A stretch of DNA of 64,000 nucleotides from Emticicia sp037153985 (lineage in GTDB: Bacteria; Bacteroidota; Bacteroidia; Cytophagales; Spirosomataceae): NCBI RefSeq assembly GCF_037153985.1, contig NZ_JBBAYI010000001.1, positions 372,001 through 436,000 of the forward strand, in the 5' to 3' direction. Below the pieces are notes generated by a model. It searched no databases. It had not been told where the DNA came from and worked only from the letters and a program-made list of their open reading frames with translations. Shown one piece after another: positions 43,979 to 52,538 of the stretch. The translations under genes were made by a program, and so were the position numbers. Numbering within the stretch: position 1 is the first letter of the stretch; each line of letters starts with the position of its first letter.

Positions 43979-44010
43979 ATATTTTTACTTATATTAAAAA
44001 AGTACAATTA

Positions 44011-44047
44011 ATGAAGGGCCAGTAAATTATATTTACTGGCCCTTCAT
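44011..44047. terminator. Convergent terminator hairpin
   Basis: A perfect 17-bp stem (44011-44027 with 44031-44047) and a TAT loop between the M61 gene and the 80-residue gene. No T run. Confidence 0.7.
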
Positions 44048-44048
44048 A

Positions 44049-44291
44049 TTAATCTACTGAATCAAGAATTAACTCAAAATCTTCTGCCATTTCTTTAAAA
44101 CGCTTTATTACTTTCTCCATAAAGGCGTCTCCAAGCATCTCTTCAATTTCATCTTCACCTGAAATATCATATTCATTAACTTTGTATGTTTGTTCATACA
44201 ACCCTGCTTCAAACTTTATAATATACTTATTATTCCAAGCATAAAGAGAGGCTTTACAAAAATTATTCGGAATTTCTTTAATAAATTTCAT
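44049..44291 (-). CDS. Conserved-looking hypothetical protein, 80 residues
   Basis: I do not recognise a family. The sequence is soluble: an N-terminal beta part (KASLYAWNNKYIIKFEAGLYEQTYKV in parts, residues about 13-38) and an acidic helical C-terminus (EIEEMLGDAFMEKVIKRFKEM). Codon use and a clean stop before the convergent hairpin support a real gene. Function unknown. Confidence 0.6.
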   Translation of the reverse strand: MKFIKEIPNNFCKASLYAWNNKYIIKFEAGLYEQTYKVNEYDISGEDEIEEMLGDAFMEKVIKRFKEMAEDFELILDSVD

Positions 44292-44394
44292 TGTTGTCTA
44301 TGAAGTATATGATTTATGATACAATTTTACATAAGATTTGTGTATTGAGGAAATAATTTTAAAAAAATCGTTAACTACATAACAAAAATAAAGT

Positions 44395-45441
44395 ATGTAT
44401 AAAAATAATAATACTTTTAATACTTTAATTAAAATATTTACTTTTTTAACTTTTATTGTAAGTGCTAGCTCATGTTCTAGGAATAAGAAAGACAGTGAAC
44501 TTTTTTTTATTCAAGGGAATGTTGCATATAAAAAAGGAGACTACAATAAAGCAATTGAATATTTTACAGAAGCGATAGAAAAAACACCTGAATTTGCAGA
44601 TGCTTATAATAATAGAGGTACTGCTCGATTAGCTCTGGAAGATACAGACGGTGCAATTGCTGATTTTGAAAAAGCTATTTCTCTAGACTCAGATTTTATA
44701 CTGGCAAAATATAACTTGGCCGAAATACTTTCAAATACCGATAGGCTAGATGAATCATTTAGCTTACTTAACACGATTCAGAAAAACTACAAGGATTCAT
44801 CTTTCTATTTTGTAACGCTTAGTAATATTCTTATTTTAAAAAATAAATTTCCAGAAGCAACGCAGGCTTTACAGAAAGCATTAGTTCTTGATAAAAATAA
44901 TGATAAGGCTTTAACGAATCTTGGTGTTGTAAAATATCAGGAGCAAAACTTTAAAGAAGCTAAAATGTATTTTGAAAAAGCAATTACCCTAAACCCTAAA
45001 CAAGATTATGCCCTTAATAATCTGAGTATGGTTTACGCACAGGAAGATAATTACAATAAAGCTCTTGAACTTGTTGACCAAGCACTTGCATTAAAGAAAA
45101 GCCCTTTATACGAAAACAATAAGGCTTACTATTTACTAAACACAAATGAGCTTGCAAATGGTAAGGATATCATTTTAAAGCTTTTAGAAAAAAATCCTAA
45201 CAATGCCTGGGCTTTAAGAAATATGGGTGTATACGAATTATTAAATAAAAACTTTCCCAAAGCACTTGAAAACCTGACTAAAGCAGACCAGCTAGACCCA
45301 ACAGTTGAACTCCTCAACTATTATTTAGGACTAAGCTATTATAATTCTGGAAATGCAATCAAGGCTTGTGAACATTGGAGAATCGGGCAAAAATTAAATG
45401 AAGAGAAGTCTGCAAAAAAATTAACTGAGATTTGTAAATAG
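44395..45441 (+). CDS. TPR lipoprotein
   Basis: A 348-residue protein with a lipoprotein signal peptide (...VSASSC, Cys about residue 27) and about eight TPR repeats (DYNKAIEYFTEAIEKTPEFADAY in parts, residues about 49-325). Likely an outer-membrane scaffold. Its last 21 bases overlap the 3' end of menD on the other strand. Confidence 0.85.
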   Translation: MYKNNNTFNTLIKIFTFLTFIVSASSCSRNKKDSELFFIQGNVAYKKGDYNKAIEYFTEAIEKTPEFADAYNNRGTARLALEDTDGAIADFEKAISLDSDFILAKYNLAEILSNTDRLDESFSLLNTIQKNYKDSSFYFVTLSNILILKNKFPEATQALQKALVLDKNNDKALTNLGVVKYQEQNFKEAKMYFEKAITLNPKQDYALNNLSMVYAQEDNYNKALELVDQALALKKSPLYENNKAYYLLNTNELANGKDIILKLLEKNPNNAWALRNMGVYELLNKNFPKALENLTKADQLDPTVELLNYYLGLSYYNSGNAIKACEHWRIGQKLNEEKSAKKLTEICK

Positions 45442-47148
45442 TTTTTTATAATCTCTGAAAACTTGAGTACTTAATTCTCCATCAAGTATAATTTCTAAAA
45501 GTTTGGGAGTACTACTATCTTCAAAAAAGGCAGCTAGTGCTTCCACAAGATCAACTTCATTCTTTATCTCAAAATATTCTACCCCTGCATCCTGACAAAT
45601 ATTTCTTGCAGTATAAGTCTGAGATGTAACAAAATAATCGTTTAGTTCTGGTTGTTTATTTGGTCCATCGATAATTCTAAAAATATTACCGCCTTGATTA
45701 TTTAACAGAATAATCCTAAGGTTAGCAGGTAAGTACCTGTTCCACAAAGCATTTCTATCATAAAAAAAGGAAACATCTCCAATAAGGCACGTAACAATTT
45801 TATTTGTTGCTAAAGCATTGCCAACAGCCGAACTTAAGATGCCATCAATGCCACTTGTACCTCTATTGGCAAAAACTTCAATATTTTTATGCGCTGAGAA
45901 TCCAATGAGATTTGAATATCTGACGGGCATACTGTTTCCAAGGTGAAATATCGAATTCTCAGGCAGTTTGTCAAGTATATTTTCTACTGTTTTAAACTCA
46001 CAAAAAGGTTGAATTTTTAAAAAATGGCGTAATTTAACCTTATATTCATTATTAGTGGTCTGCCAAAGGTTAAAATATGCATTATCATCTTCTTCAAAGT
46101 CACCTTCCTTAAAATGAATTATATCTAAATCGGTCAATAAAGTTTCAAAGAAATATTCATCCGAAACTTCAATTTTATGAGTTAAGGTCTGGAACGGGTC
46201 AATTAATTCTGGATTTTCTTGTATATGGTAATGATAACGTGGTTGGTACCTACGGATAAACTGCTTCAAGTTTTTTGAAATAACAGACATTCCACAGGTA
46301 ATAATTAGGTCAGGTGCAAGTGCTGACAATAAATTTTCGTCTTTTGATGAAAGAAAAATATCATGAGCCGTAATAACATTCTCAAAATGAACATTTGAAA
46401 TAATGTCACTCAAAACTGGAATTGAAAACTCATCAGATATACTCTTGAGCAATTCATTTAATTTACTACTTTTATGCTGGCCTACAATAATGAGTTTCTT
46501 GCTACTATTATGCCATACCTCATAGAAATTTTCAAAAAAATTGGGTGAAACCTTTTTTTCAAAAATTACATTCTCAATAATTCTAACATGCTGATTAAAT
46601 TGTACAACTTCTGTCTCGGTTGGGTAAAATGGTTCTCTTATCGGCACATTCACATGAACAGGGCCTTTAGGCTGAGCTTGTGATAGATTAATGGCTTCAT
46701 TTATAATACGCTCTATTTGCCATACAGCATCAGGGTGAGAAAAATCAGATGGAAGATTAAAACTTTTTTTAATATTTTTACCAAAAATATTATCCTGATA
46801 AATTGTCTGCCCATCATATTGATGAATCCATTCCGCTGGTCTGTCTGCAGTGAGTACTAACAGCGGAATTTCCTGAAAATATGCTTCAGCCACAGCAGGT
46901 GCAAAGTTATAAACAGCAGTACCGGAGGTACATACTAAAGAGACACATTCACCAGTAGCTTGTGCAATACCTAAACCTATAAAACCTGCCGAGCGTTCAT
47001 CGCTTATACTATACGTACGAATATCAGGATGGCGAACCATTGAAATGGTGAGTGCAGCACTTCTTGAACCAGGGCAAAGGATTGCGGTTTTTACATTTTT
47101 CTTTGCACAAATTTCAGCAATATTATGGATTGGAGGTAAAATAGCCAT
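45421..47148 (-). CDS. menD: 2-succinyl-5-enolpyruvyl-6-hydroxy-3-cyclohexene-1-carboxylate synthase MenD
   Basis: A 575-residue thiamine-diphosphate enzyme of menaquinone synthesis joining isochorismate and 2-oxoglutarate. It has the N-terminal CPGSRSAALT, the LTADRPAEW strand end, and the ThDP/metal motif IGDVSFFYDRNALWN...NNQGGNIF (about residues 452-485). No other men genes are in the window. It overlaps the TPR lipoprotein gene tail to tail. Confidence 0.93.
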   Translation of the reverse strand: MAILPPIHNIAEICAKKNVKTAILCPGSRSAALTISMVRHPDIRTYSISDERSAGFIGLGIAQATGECVSLVCTSGTAVYNFAPAVAEAYFQEIPLLVLTADRPAEWIHQYDGQTIYQDNIFGKNIKKSFNLPSDFSHPDAVWQIERIINEAINLSQAQPKGPVHVNVPIREPFYPTETEVVQFNQHVRIIENVIFEKKVSPNFFENFYEVWHNSSKKLIIVGQHKSSKLNELLKSISDEFSIPVLSDIISNVHFENVITAHDIFLSSKDENLLSALAPDLIITCGMSVISKNLKQFIRRYQPRYHYHIQENPELIDPFQTLTHKIEVSDEYFFETLLTDLDIIHFKEGDFEEDDNAYFNLWQTTNNEYKVKLRHFLKIQPFCEFKTVENILDKLPENSIFHLGNSMPVRYSNLIGFSAHKNIEVFANRGTSGIDGILSSAVGNALATNKIVTCLIGDVSFFYDRNALWNRYLPANLRIILLNNQGGNIFRIIDGPNKQPELNDYFVTSQTYTARNICQDAGVEYFEIKNEVDLVEALAAFFEDSSTPKLLEIILDGELSTQVFRDYKKLFTNLS

Positions 47149-47214
47149 TTTATTCTACAAAAAAAGGTACGAAAATCGCACCTTTTGTTAATATATTTTA
47201 TTCAGTAATATATT

Positions 47215-48078
47215 TTATCCTAAATAAGCCTTAAGAGCTTTACTTCTTGAGGTCTGACGCAAACGGCGAATTGCTTTTTCTTTAATCTGACGCACACGCT
47301 CACGAGTCAGGTTAAATTTCTCGCCAATCTCTTCAAGGGTCATGGCTTGTTCTCCGTTTAGTCCGAAATAATAAGTTATTACTTCTGCTTCGCGTTGCGT
47401 AAGTGTTGATAATGCTCTCATTACTTCTCTACGAAGGGAGTCATTAATTAAACCTTGATCAGGTTTTTCTTCACTATCATTCTCTAAAACGTCAAGCAAA
47501 CTATTTTCTTCACCTTGTACGAAAGGTGCATCAACAGATACGTGGCGGCCAGAAATTTTAAGTGTATCAATTACTTCAGCAGCAGTAATTTCCAAAACCT
47601 CAGCTAATTCTTCAGGTGAAGGCTCTCTTTCAAACTTTTGCTCAAGGTCTGAAAAAGTTTTGGAAATTTTGTTTAATGAACCTACACGGTTAAGTGGTAG
47701 ACGGACAATACGTGATTGCTCGGCTAAAGCCTGCAAAATCGATTGGCGAATCCACCAAACAGCATAAGATATGAATTTAAAACCGCGGGTTTCGTCAAAT
47801 CTTTGGGCAGCTTTAATTAAACCAAGGTTTCCTTCATTAATTAAATCACCTAATGATAAACCCTGATTCTGGTATTGTTTTGCAACAGAAACCACAAAAC
47901 GTAAGTTTGCTTTGGTTAAGCGTTCCAACGAAAGTTGGTCTCCGTCACGGATTTTTTGAGCGAGTATTACTTCCTCATCAGGAGTCAGCAAATCAACCTT
48001 TCCAATTTCTTGTAAATATTTATCAAGAGACTGACTCTCCCGATTGGTAATTTGCTTACTAATTTTTAGCTGGCGCAT
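47215..48078 (-). CDS. sigA: Primary sigma-70 factor (short Bacteroidota type)
   Basis: A 287-residue RNA polymerase sigma factor beginning with region 1.2 (SLDKYLQEIGKVDLLTPDEE). Region 1.1 is absent, as usual for this phylum. Region 2.3-2.4 reads GFKFISYAVWWIRQSILQAL and region 4.2 LTRERVRQIKEKAIRRLR. It should recognise the TAnnTTTG promoters seen at tRNA-Ser, rnpB, gyrA and microprotein B. It follows pnp with about 190 bases between. Confidence 0.95.
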   Translation of the reverse strand: MRQLKISKQITNRESQSLDKYLQEIGKVDLLTPDEEVILAQKIRDGDQLSLERLTKANLRFVVSVAKQYQNQGLSLGDLINEGNLGLIKAAQRFDETRGFKFISYAVWWIRQSILQALAEQSRIVRLPLNRVGSLNKISKTFSDLEQKFEREPSPEELAEVLEITAAEVIDTLKISGRHVSVDAPFVQGEENSLLDVLENDSEEKPDQGLINDSLRREVMRALSTLTQREAEVITYYFGLNGEQAMTLEEIGEKFNLTRERVRQIKEKAIRRLRQTSRSKALKAYLG

Positions 48079-48199
48079 ATTAAGTCAGTGAACAGTTTTG
48101 TTGAAGAGCTTTAATAGTAACTTTGCTTAAAGGTAGTTAATAAAACTCCGAAAACCTATTTCTTTATTAACGTAAAAATTCTGTTTTATTCTTTTAATG

Positions 48200-48255
48200 A
48201 TGAACAATTAAATTTTGTTAACGGTTCGGTACCTTTCAAAGATTTAACTGTTCAT
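48200..48255. other. Imperfect inverted repeat between pnp and sigA
   Basis: ATGAACAATTAAAT (48200-48213) and ATTTAACTGTTCAT (48242-48255), 13 of 14 paired, with a 28-base loop containing GGTACC. It may be the 3' end structure of pnp mRNA or part of the sigA leader. Confidence 0.35.
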
Positions 48256-48267
48256 CCAATATCAGGC

Positions 48268-50397
48268 TTATTGCTTTTGTGGTTTAGGCAAAAGCACTTT
48301 TCTCGAAAGTCTGAACTTACCAGTTTTAGGGTCAATTTCAAGAAGTTTTACTTGCAGTTCTTCTCCAATTTCCAAAACGCCATCCATGCTTGGTAAACGT
48401 TCCCATGAAATCTCAGAAATATGTAGTAACCCTTCTTTACCCGGTAGGAATTCAACAAAAGCACCAAATGGTTGAATTGATTTTACTTTGGCATCGTAAA
48501 CCTGTCCAACTTCTGGTTGAGCTACAATACCGTAAACTCTTTTCTTGGCTTTTTCCATGCTCTCACCATTTGAAGAGAAAATGGAAACATATCCTTTTCC
48601 TTCTTTTTCTTCAATTGTAATGGTAGCACCTGATTCTCTTTGGATTTCCTGAACTACTTTTCCGCCAGGTCCGATAACTGCACCTATAAATTCTTTCTCA
48701 ATTACAATAGTGAAAGCTCTTGGAGTATGCGGTTTCAAGTCTGGTCTTGGCTGTGCAAGCGTTGCTTTCATTTTTTGTAAAATATGAATACGCCCTTGTT
48801 TAGCCTGTTGCAATGCTTGTTCCAGAATTTCAAAGGATAAACCTCCGATTTTAATATCCATCTGGCAAGCAGTAATGCCATCTTCTGTACCAGTCACTTT
48901 GAAGTCCATATCACCCAAGTGGTCTTCATCACCTAGAATATCAGACAATACAGCCCATTTACCAGTTTCATTATTGGTAATTAAACCCATAGCGATACCT
49001 GAGATTGGAGCTTTGATAGGTACACCGGCATCCATCAACGCCAAGCAGCCTGCACAAACAGTTGCCATTGAAGAAGAACCGTTCGATTCCAGAATATCAG
49101 AAACCACACGAATTGTGTATGGGTTTTCAGTATCAGGTGGAAGAACTTTCTTCAATGAACGCATGGCTAAGTTTCCGTGACCAATTTCACGTCTTCCTGG
49201 GCCTCTGTTAGGTTTTACCTCGCCTGTTGAAAAACCAGGGAAGTTATAATGTAAGAAAAACTTGCTATATCCTGACATCATTACCTGATCCACAATCATT
49301 TCATCAAGCTTAGTACCTAAAGTAGCCGTAGTTAATGATTGTGTTTCGCCACGCGTGAAAAGTGCGGCTCCATGTGCAGAAGGCAAATAGTCAACTTCAC
49401 ATTCGATAGGTCTGATTTCATCAAGTTTACGTCCGTCTAGTCTTGTTCGTTCATCTAGAACCAGATTTCTCGAAGCATAATACTGAATATCACCGTAATA
49501 AGTTTTAGCCAAGCCTTTTTTCTCGGCTAGCTCTTCTTCAGACATAGAAGCCAAGAATTCATCCAGAATAACTCCGAATTTTTCTTTTCTTACTTCTTTC
49601 TGGTTATTTCCTTCACGGCAAACTGCGTAAACTTTGTCATATAACTCTTTGTACATACGTTCTCTTAGTTCTTCGTCATGTACTTCATGGTTATACTCTC
49701 TTTTTTGAGTTTTACCAAGTTCGGCTTCAAGCTCTTTTAAAGCTGCCACCTGAATTTTTATAGCAGCGTGAGCTTCTTTCAAAGCCTCAATCATTTCTTC
49801 TTCAGTACATTGTTCTGCTTCACCTTCCACCATAATGATGTTATCATAGGTAGCGGCCACAATTAAGTCCATGCTGGCTTTCTGAATCTCGGCAGATGTA
49901 GGGTTAATTACATATTTACCATCGATTTTTGCAACACGTACTTCTGAGATAGGCCCGTTAAAGGGAATATCAGAAACGGCTAAAGCACTTGACGCAGCAA
50001 GTGCAGCTAAAGCATCCGGTTGAACCTGAGGGTCAGCAGAAATCAAAATTACATTAACTTGTACTTCGGCATGGTAATTCTCAGGGAAAATAGGTCTTAA
50101 GGCGCGGTCAATTAAACGGCTTATTAGAATTTCGTTGTCTGATAAACGGCCTTCTCTACGTTGAAAACTTCCGGGGATTTTACCGGCAGAACCAAATTTT
50201 TCTTGATAGTCAACAGAAAGGGGTAAGAAGTCAGTGCCCTCTTTGTGTTCATGAGCTGCAACAACGGTGGCCAATAACATAGCATTACCTGCTCTTACTA
50301 CAACCGAACCGTCGGCTTGTCTTGCTAATTTTCCTGTTTCAAGGGTAATCACTTTGCCATCAGGCATTTCGATGGTCTTGGAGTGAATGTTAAACAT
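48268..50397 (-). CDS. pnp: Polyribonucleotide nucleotidyltransferase (PNPase)
   Basis: A 709-residue 3'-5' phosphorolytic exoribonuclease. It has two RNase PH-like cores (FTRGETQSLTTATLG, about residues 380-394), a KH domain with IGPGGKVVQEI (about 580-590) and a C-terminal S1 domain (FGAFVEFLPGKEGLLHISEIS in parts, about 648-668). ATG 50397 begins the conserved MFNIHSKTIEM; the longer frame from 50499 adds a basic, non-conserved stretch. It lies after rpsO, the common order. Confidence 0.94.
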   Translation of the reverse strand: MFNIHSKTIEMPDGKVITLETGKLARQADGSVVVRAGNAMLLATVVAAHEHKEGTDFLPLSVDYQEKFGSAGKIPGSFQRREGRLSDNEILISRLIDRALRPIFPENYHAEVQVNVILISADPQVQPDALAALAASSALAVSDIPFNGPISEVRVAKIDGKYVINPTSAEIQKASMDLIVAATYDNIIMVEGEAEQCTEEEMIEALKEAHAAIKIQVAALKELEAELGKTQKREYNHEVHDEELRERMYKELYDKVYAVCREGNNQKEVRKEKFGVILDEFLASMSEEELAEKKGLAKTYYGDIQYYASRNLVLDERTRLDGRKLDEIRPIECEVDYLPSAHGAALFTRGETQSLTTATLGTKLDEMIVDQVMMSGYSKFFLHYNFPGFSTGEVKPNRGPGRREIGHGNLAMRSLKKVLPPDTENPYTIRVVSDILESNGSSSMATVCAGCLALMDAGVPIKAPISGIAMGLITNNETGKWAVLSDILGDEDHLGDMDFKVTGTEDGITACQMDIKIGGLSFEILEQALQQAKQGRIHILQKMKATLAQPRPDLKPHTPRAFTIVIEKEFIGAVIGPGGKVVQEIQRESGATITIEEKEGKGYVSIFSSNGESMEKAKKRVYGIVAQPEVGQVYDAKVKSIQPFGAFVEFLPGKEGLLHISEISWERLPSMDGVLEIGEELQVKLLEIDPKTGKFRLSRKVLLPKPQKQ

Positions 50398-50538
50398 TTT
50401 TAGTTTAAGTGTTAAACCACGTTTCCGCTTTTGACGTGGTAATTTTCTATCCGAATTCGGCGGGGATACCTCAATGACTTTGTCTAAAATAATTGGCAAA
50501 GCCCTGAATCTATGTATAATACGTTAGTTAGCAGCAAA

Positions 50539-50574
50539 AGGTTATCAGAAAACACAAATATTTTCTGATAACCT
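50539..50574 (-). terminator. Stem-loop between rpsO and pnp
   Basis: A perfect 14-bp stem (AGGTTATCAGAAAA with TTTTCTGATAACCT) and an 8-base loop 8 bases after the rpsO stop. It may terminate part of the rpsO message or be a processing site, as a similar structure is in enterobacterial rpsO-pnp. Confidence 0.7.
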
Positions 50575-50582
50575 GATAAAAA

Positions 50583-50858
50583 TTACTTACGAATGCCTAA
50601 GTCAGCGATGATTGCTCTGTAACGGGCAATATCTTTCTTATACAAATAATCAAGCAAACGACGACGTTTACCTACAAGTTTCAATAAACCTGCTCTGGTA
50701 GAATAATCGTGTTTGTGAGATTTAAGATGCTCTGTAAGATGAGCGATACGATAAGTAAATAATGCAATCTGAGATTCTGCTGAACCTGTATCAGTTGCTT
50801 TTTTCTGGAAGCCTTTACCTGCAAAGATTTCTTCCTTTTTCTCCGTAGTTAAATACAT
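50583..50858 (-). CDS. rpsO: 30S ribosomal protein S15
   Basis: A 91-residue primary 16S-binding protein. It shows TGSAESQIALFTYRIAHLTEHLKSHKHD in parts (about residues 22-49) and the family end RRRLLDYLYKKDIARYRAII. Complete length. Likely co-expressed with pnp through partial read-through of the hairpin. Confidence 0.95.
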   Translation of the reverse strand: MYLTTEKKEEIFAGKGFQKKATDTGSAESQIALFTYRIAHLTEHLKSHKHDYSTRAGLLKLVGKRRRLLDYLYKKDIARYRAIIADLGIRK

Positions 50859-50956
50859 TTGATGTTAACTTAGATTGATAATTTATTAAAACAATCGCAA
50901 AGATAATATTTTATTTTCAAAAAAAAGTGAAAATGCAAAAAATAAATGAGCAAATA

Positions 50957-50990
50957 CGAAAAAAGCCTCTCTCAATACGGAAAGGCTTTT
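50957..50990 (-). terminator. tRNA-Leu terminator
   Basis: On the minus strand AAAAGCCT and AGGCTTTT arms (8 bp) with a 14-base loop, followed by U's, 40 bases past the tRNA. Confidence 0.65.
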
Positions 50991-51029
50991 CGAATAACAA
51001 ATGTTCAACTTAAACTTAATTCTTAAACG

Positions 51030-51113
51030 TGACGATGGCGAGACTCGAACTCGCATGGGCTAACGCCCACTACCCCCTCAAAGTAGCGTGTCTACCAATT
51101 CCACCACATCGCC
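51030..51113 (-). tRNA. tRNA-Leu (anticodon GAG)
   Basis: An 84-base class II tRNA. Acceptor GGCGATG pairs with CATCGTC (one G-U), discriminator A, anticodon loop TTGAGGG with GAG, a variable arm with a GGGC..GCCC stem, T loop TTCGAGT. CCA is not encoded. Confidence 0.93.
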
Positions 51114-51289
51114 ATTTATGTTTGCAAAACTACGCAAGCGAAAAGATTATTCCAAATAATAGACTATTTTTTCAGCAAATATGGCTTATGAAATATGTCA
51201 GCTATTGAATTATGCTTTGCTTAATTTAGTTATTTTATGAGCGGCCCCATTTATGCGTACTTATACAAAACCACTCCGCTGTATAATAC

Positions 51290-51321
51290 AAAAGCCTGCA
51301 AAATTTTGCAGGCTTTTTGGT
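51290..51321 (-). terminator. Terminator of the tRNA-Lys cluster
   Basis: A perfect 14+14 palindrome AAAAGCCTGCAAAA / TTTTGCAGGCTTTT, beginning 15 bases past the last tRNA-Lys. Confidence 0.8.
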
Positions 51322-51332
51322 TTTTAGTTTTG

Positions 51333-51405
51333 TGATCCCGCTGGGACTCGAACCCAGGACCCATACATTAAAAGTGTATTGCTCTACCAGCTGAGCTACG
51401 GAATC
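51333..51405 (-). tRNA. tRNA-Lys (TTT), copy 3 of 3 in transcription order
   Basis: A 73-base tRNA: acceptor GATTCCG with CGGGATC, discriminator A, anticodon loop CTTTTAA (anticodon TTT), T loop TTCGAGT. Sequence identical to the next two copies. Confidence 0.95.
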
Positions 51406-51464
51406 TTTCCTAAAGATTTTTTATCTACTCACTAAGAATAATAAAAGGTTTTGCTACGTTTTTG

Positions 51465-51537
51465 TGATCCCGCTGGGACTCGAACCCAGGACCCATACAT
51501 TAAAAGTGTATTGCTCTACCAGCTGAGCTACGGAATC
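51465..51537 (-). tRNA. tRNA-Lys (TTT), copy 2 of 3
   Basis: Identical to the flanking copies; begins exactly 132 bases from each neighbour, and the spacers are also identical, which shows recent tandem duplication. Confidence 0.95.
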
Positions 51538-51596
51538 TTTCCTAAAGATTTTTTATCTACTCACTAAGAATAATAAAAGGTTTTGCTACGTTTTTG

Positions 51597-51669
51597 TGAT
51601 CCCGCTGGGACTCGAACCCAGGACCCATACATTAAAAGTGTATTGCTCTACCAGCTGAGCTACGGAATC
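51597..51669 (-). tRNA. tRNA-Lys (TTT), copy 1 of 3 in transcription order
   Basis: Identical to the other two. The sequence upstream (minus strand, above 51669) differs from the spacers, so this is the promoter-proximal copy. Confidence 0.95.
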
Positions 51670-51797
51670 TTTTACTTAACAATTACGGAGTGCTTAGATT
51701 AAGAAACATAATTTTTCATTACTTTTGCTTTCTCAAACACCGGAAGTTTTGTCCCCCTTTTCCTGAATTGCGGTGCAAAACTACACTTTTTGACATT

Positions 51798-52538
51798 ATG
51801 AAGCAAACATCCCTTTTAAAATTTCTAAAAAAAATTTTTATAATTTTTATCATTTTCACGCAAGCACCTGATACTCAGGCACAAAGAAAATTATATTTAT
51901 CGGCAGATTCTTTGTTCAAACAAAAAAAATTTGATGAGGCTGCAAGCATTTATGAAAAAATTGCTTCTTCGTCGGCTACAATTAATCCGAAAATTTATTT
52001 GAAGCTAGCCAATATTTATGAAAATAAAGGAGACTTTGTAAAGGAATTATATTACCTGAATCTGTATTCTTTCAGATATGCCGACGAAAGAGTATTTGAA
52101 AAAATTTATACAATCGCAACTGAGAACGGATACAAAGGCTACGAAAAAAATGACCTGAATTATTTTTTATATTACTTCAGACAGTACTCAAATTATGTGT
52201 GGATTGTTTTTTTACTAATCGGTATATATGTTTTTGTGGTATTTATTATCAAGAAAAATAATCAGCAGTTTACACCAACCCACCATAAGGTAATATTTAT
52301 TATTTATCTGATATTTCTGGCTGTTTTTATTAATCTGCCAAATAATTACCGTACAGTAATAATCAAAAACGAACAAGTTTACTTAAGAGATTACCCATCG
52401 GCTGGCTCTCATATTATTGGCAGTATCAGCGAAGGCCATAGGCTAAGCGTAATAAACTCAGAGGACATCTGGTATCAGGTGCTATGGGATGGAAAATTTT
52501 GCTACCTCAAACAAAGCGATGTTCTGCTGATTCATTAA
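51798..52538 (+). CDS. BatE-like TPR / membrane / SH3 protein
   Basis: A 246-residue protein with signal peptide (to about residue 29, DTQAQ), a short TPR-like part (SADSLFKQKKFDEAASIYEKIA, residues about 36-57), two membrane helices (about 137-155 and 170-188) and a C-terminal SH3-like domain (VYLRDYPSAGSHIIGSISEG in parts). The order TPR, membrane, SH3 is that of BatE in Bacteroides aerotolerance operons, but no other bat gene is near. ATG 51798 begins the signal peptide; the frame from 51690 adds residues without that pattern. Confidence 0.7.
   Translation: MKQTSLLKFLKKIFIIFIIFTQAPDTQAQRKLYLSADSLFKQKKFDEAASIYEKIASSSATINPKIYLKLANIYENKGDFVKELYYLNLYSFRYADERVFEKIYTIATENGYKGYEKNDLNYFLYYFRQYSNYVWIVFLLIGIYVFVVFIIKKNNQQFTPTHHKVIFIIYLIFLAVFINLPNNYRTVIIKNEQVYLRDYPSAGSHIIGSISEGHRLSVINSEDIWYQVLWDGKFCYLKQSDVLLIH

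Larger units (their letters stand above)
51333..51669 (-). repeat. Tandem 132-bp repeat carrying tRNA-Lys
   Basis: The unit is a 73-base tRNA and a 59-base spacer, repeated with no differences visible; the last unit ends with the tRNA. Confidence 0.9.

Noticed and set aside
51333..51669. CRISPR-like regular repeat
   Set aside because: The repeats are complete tRNA-Lys genes and the spacers are identical to each other.
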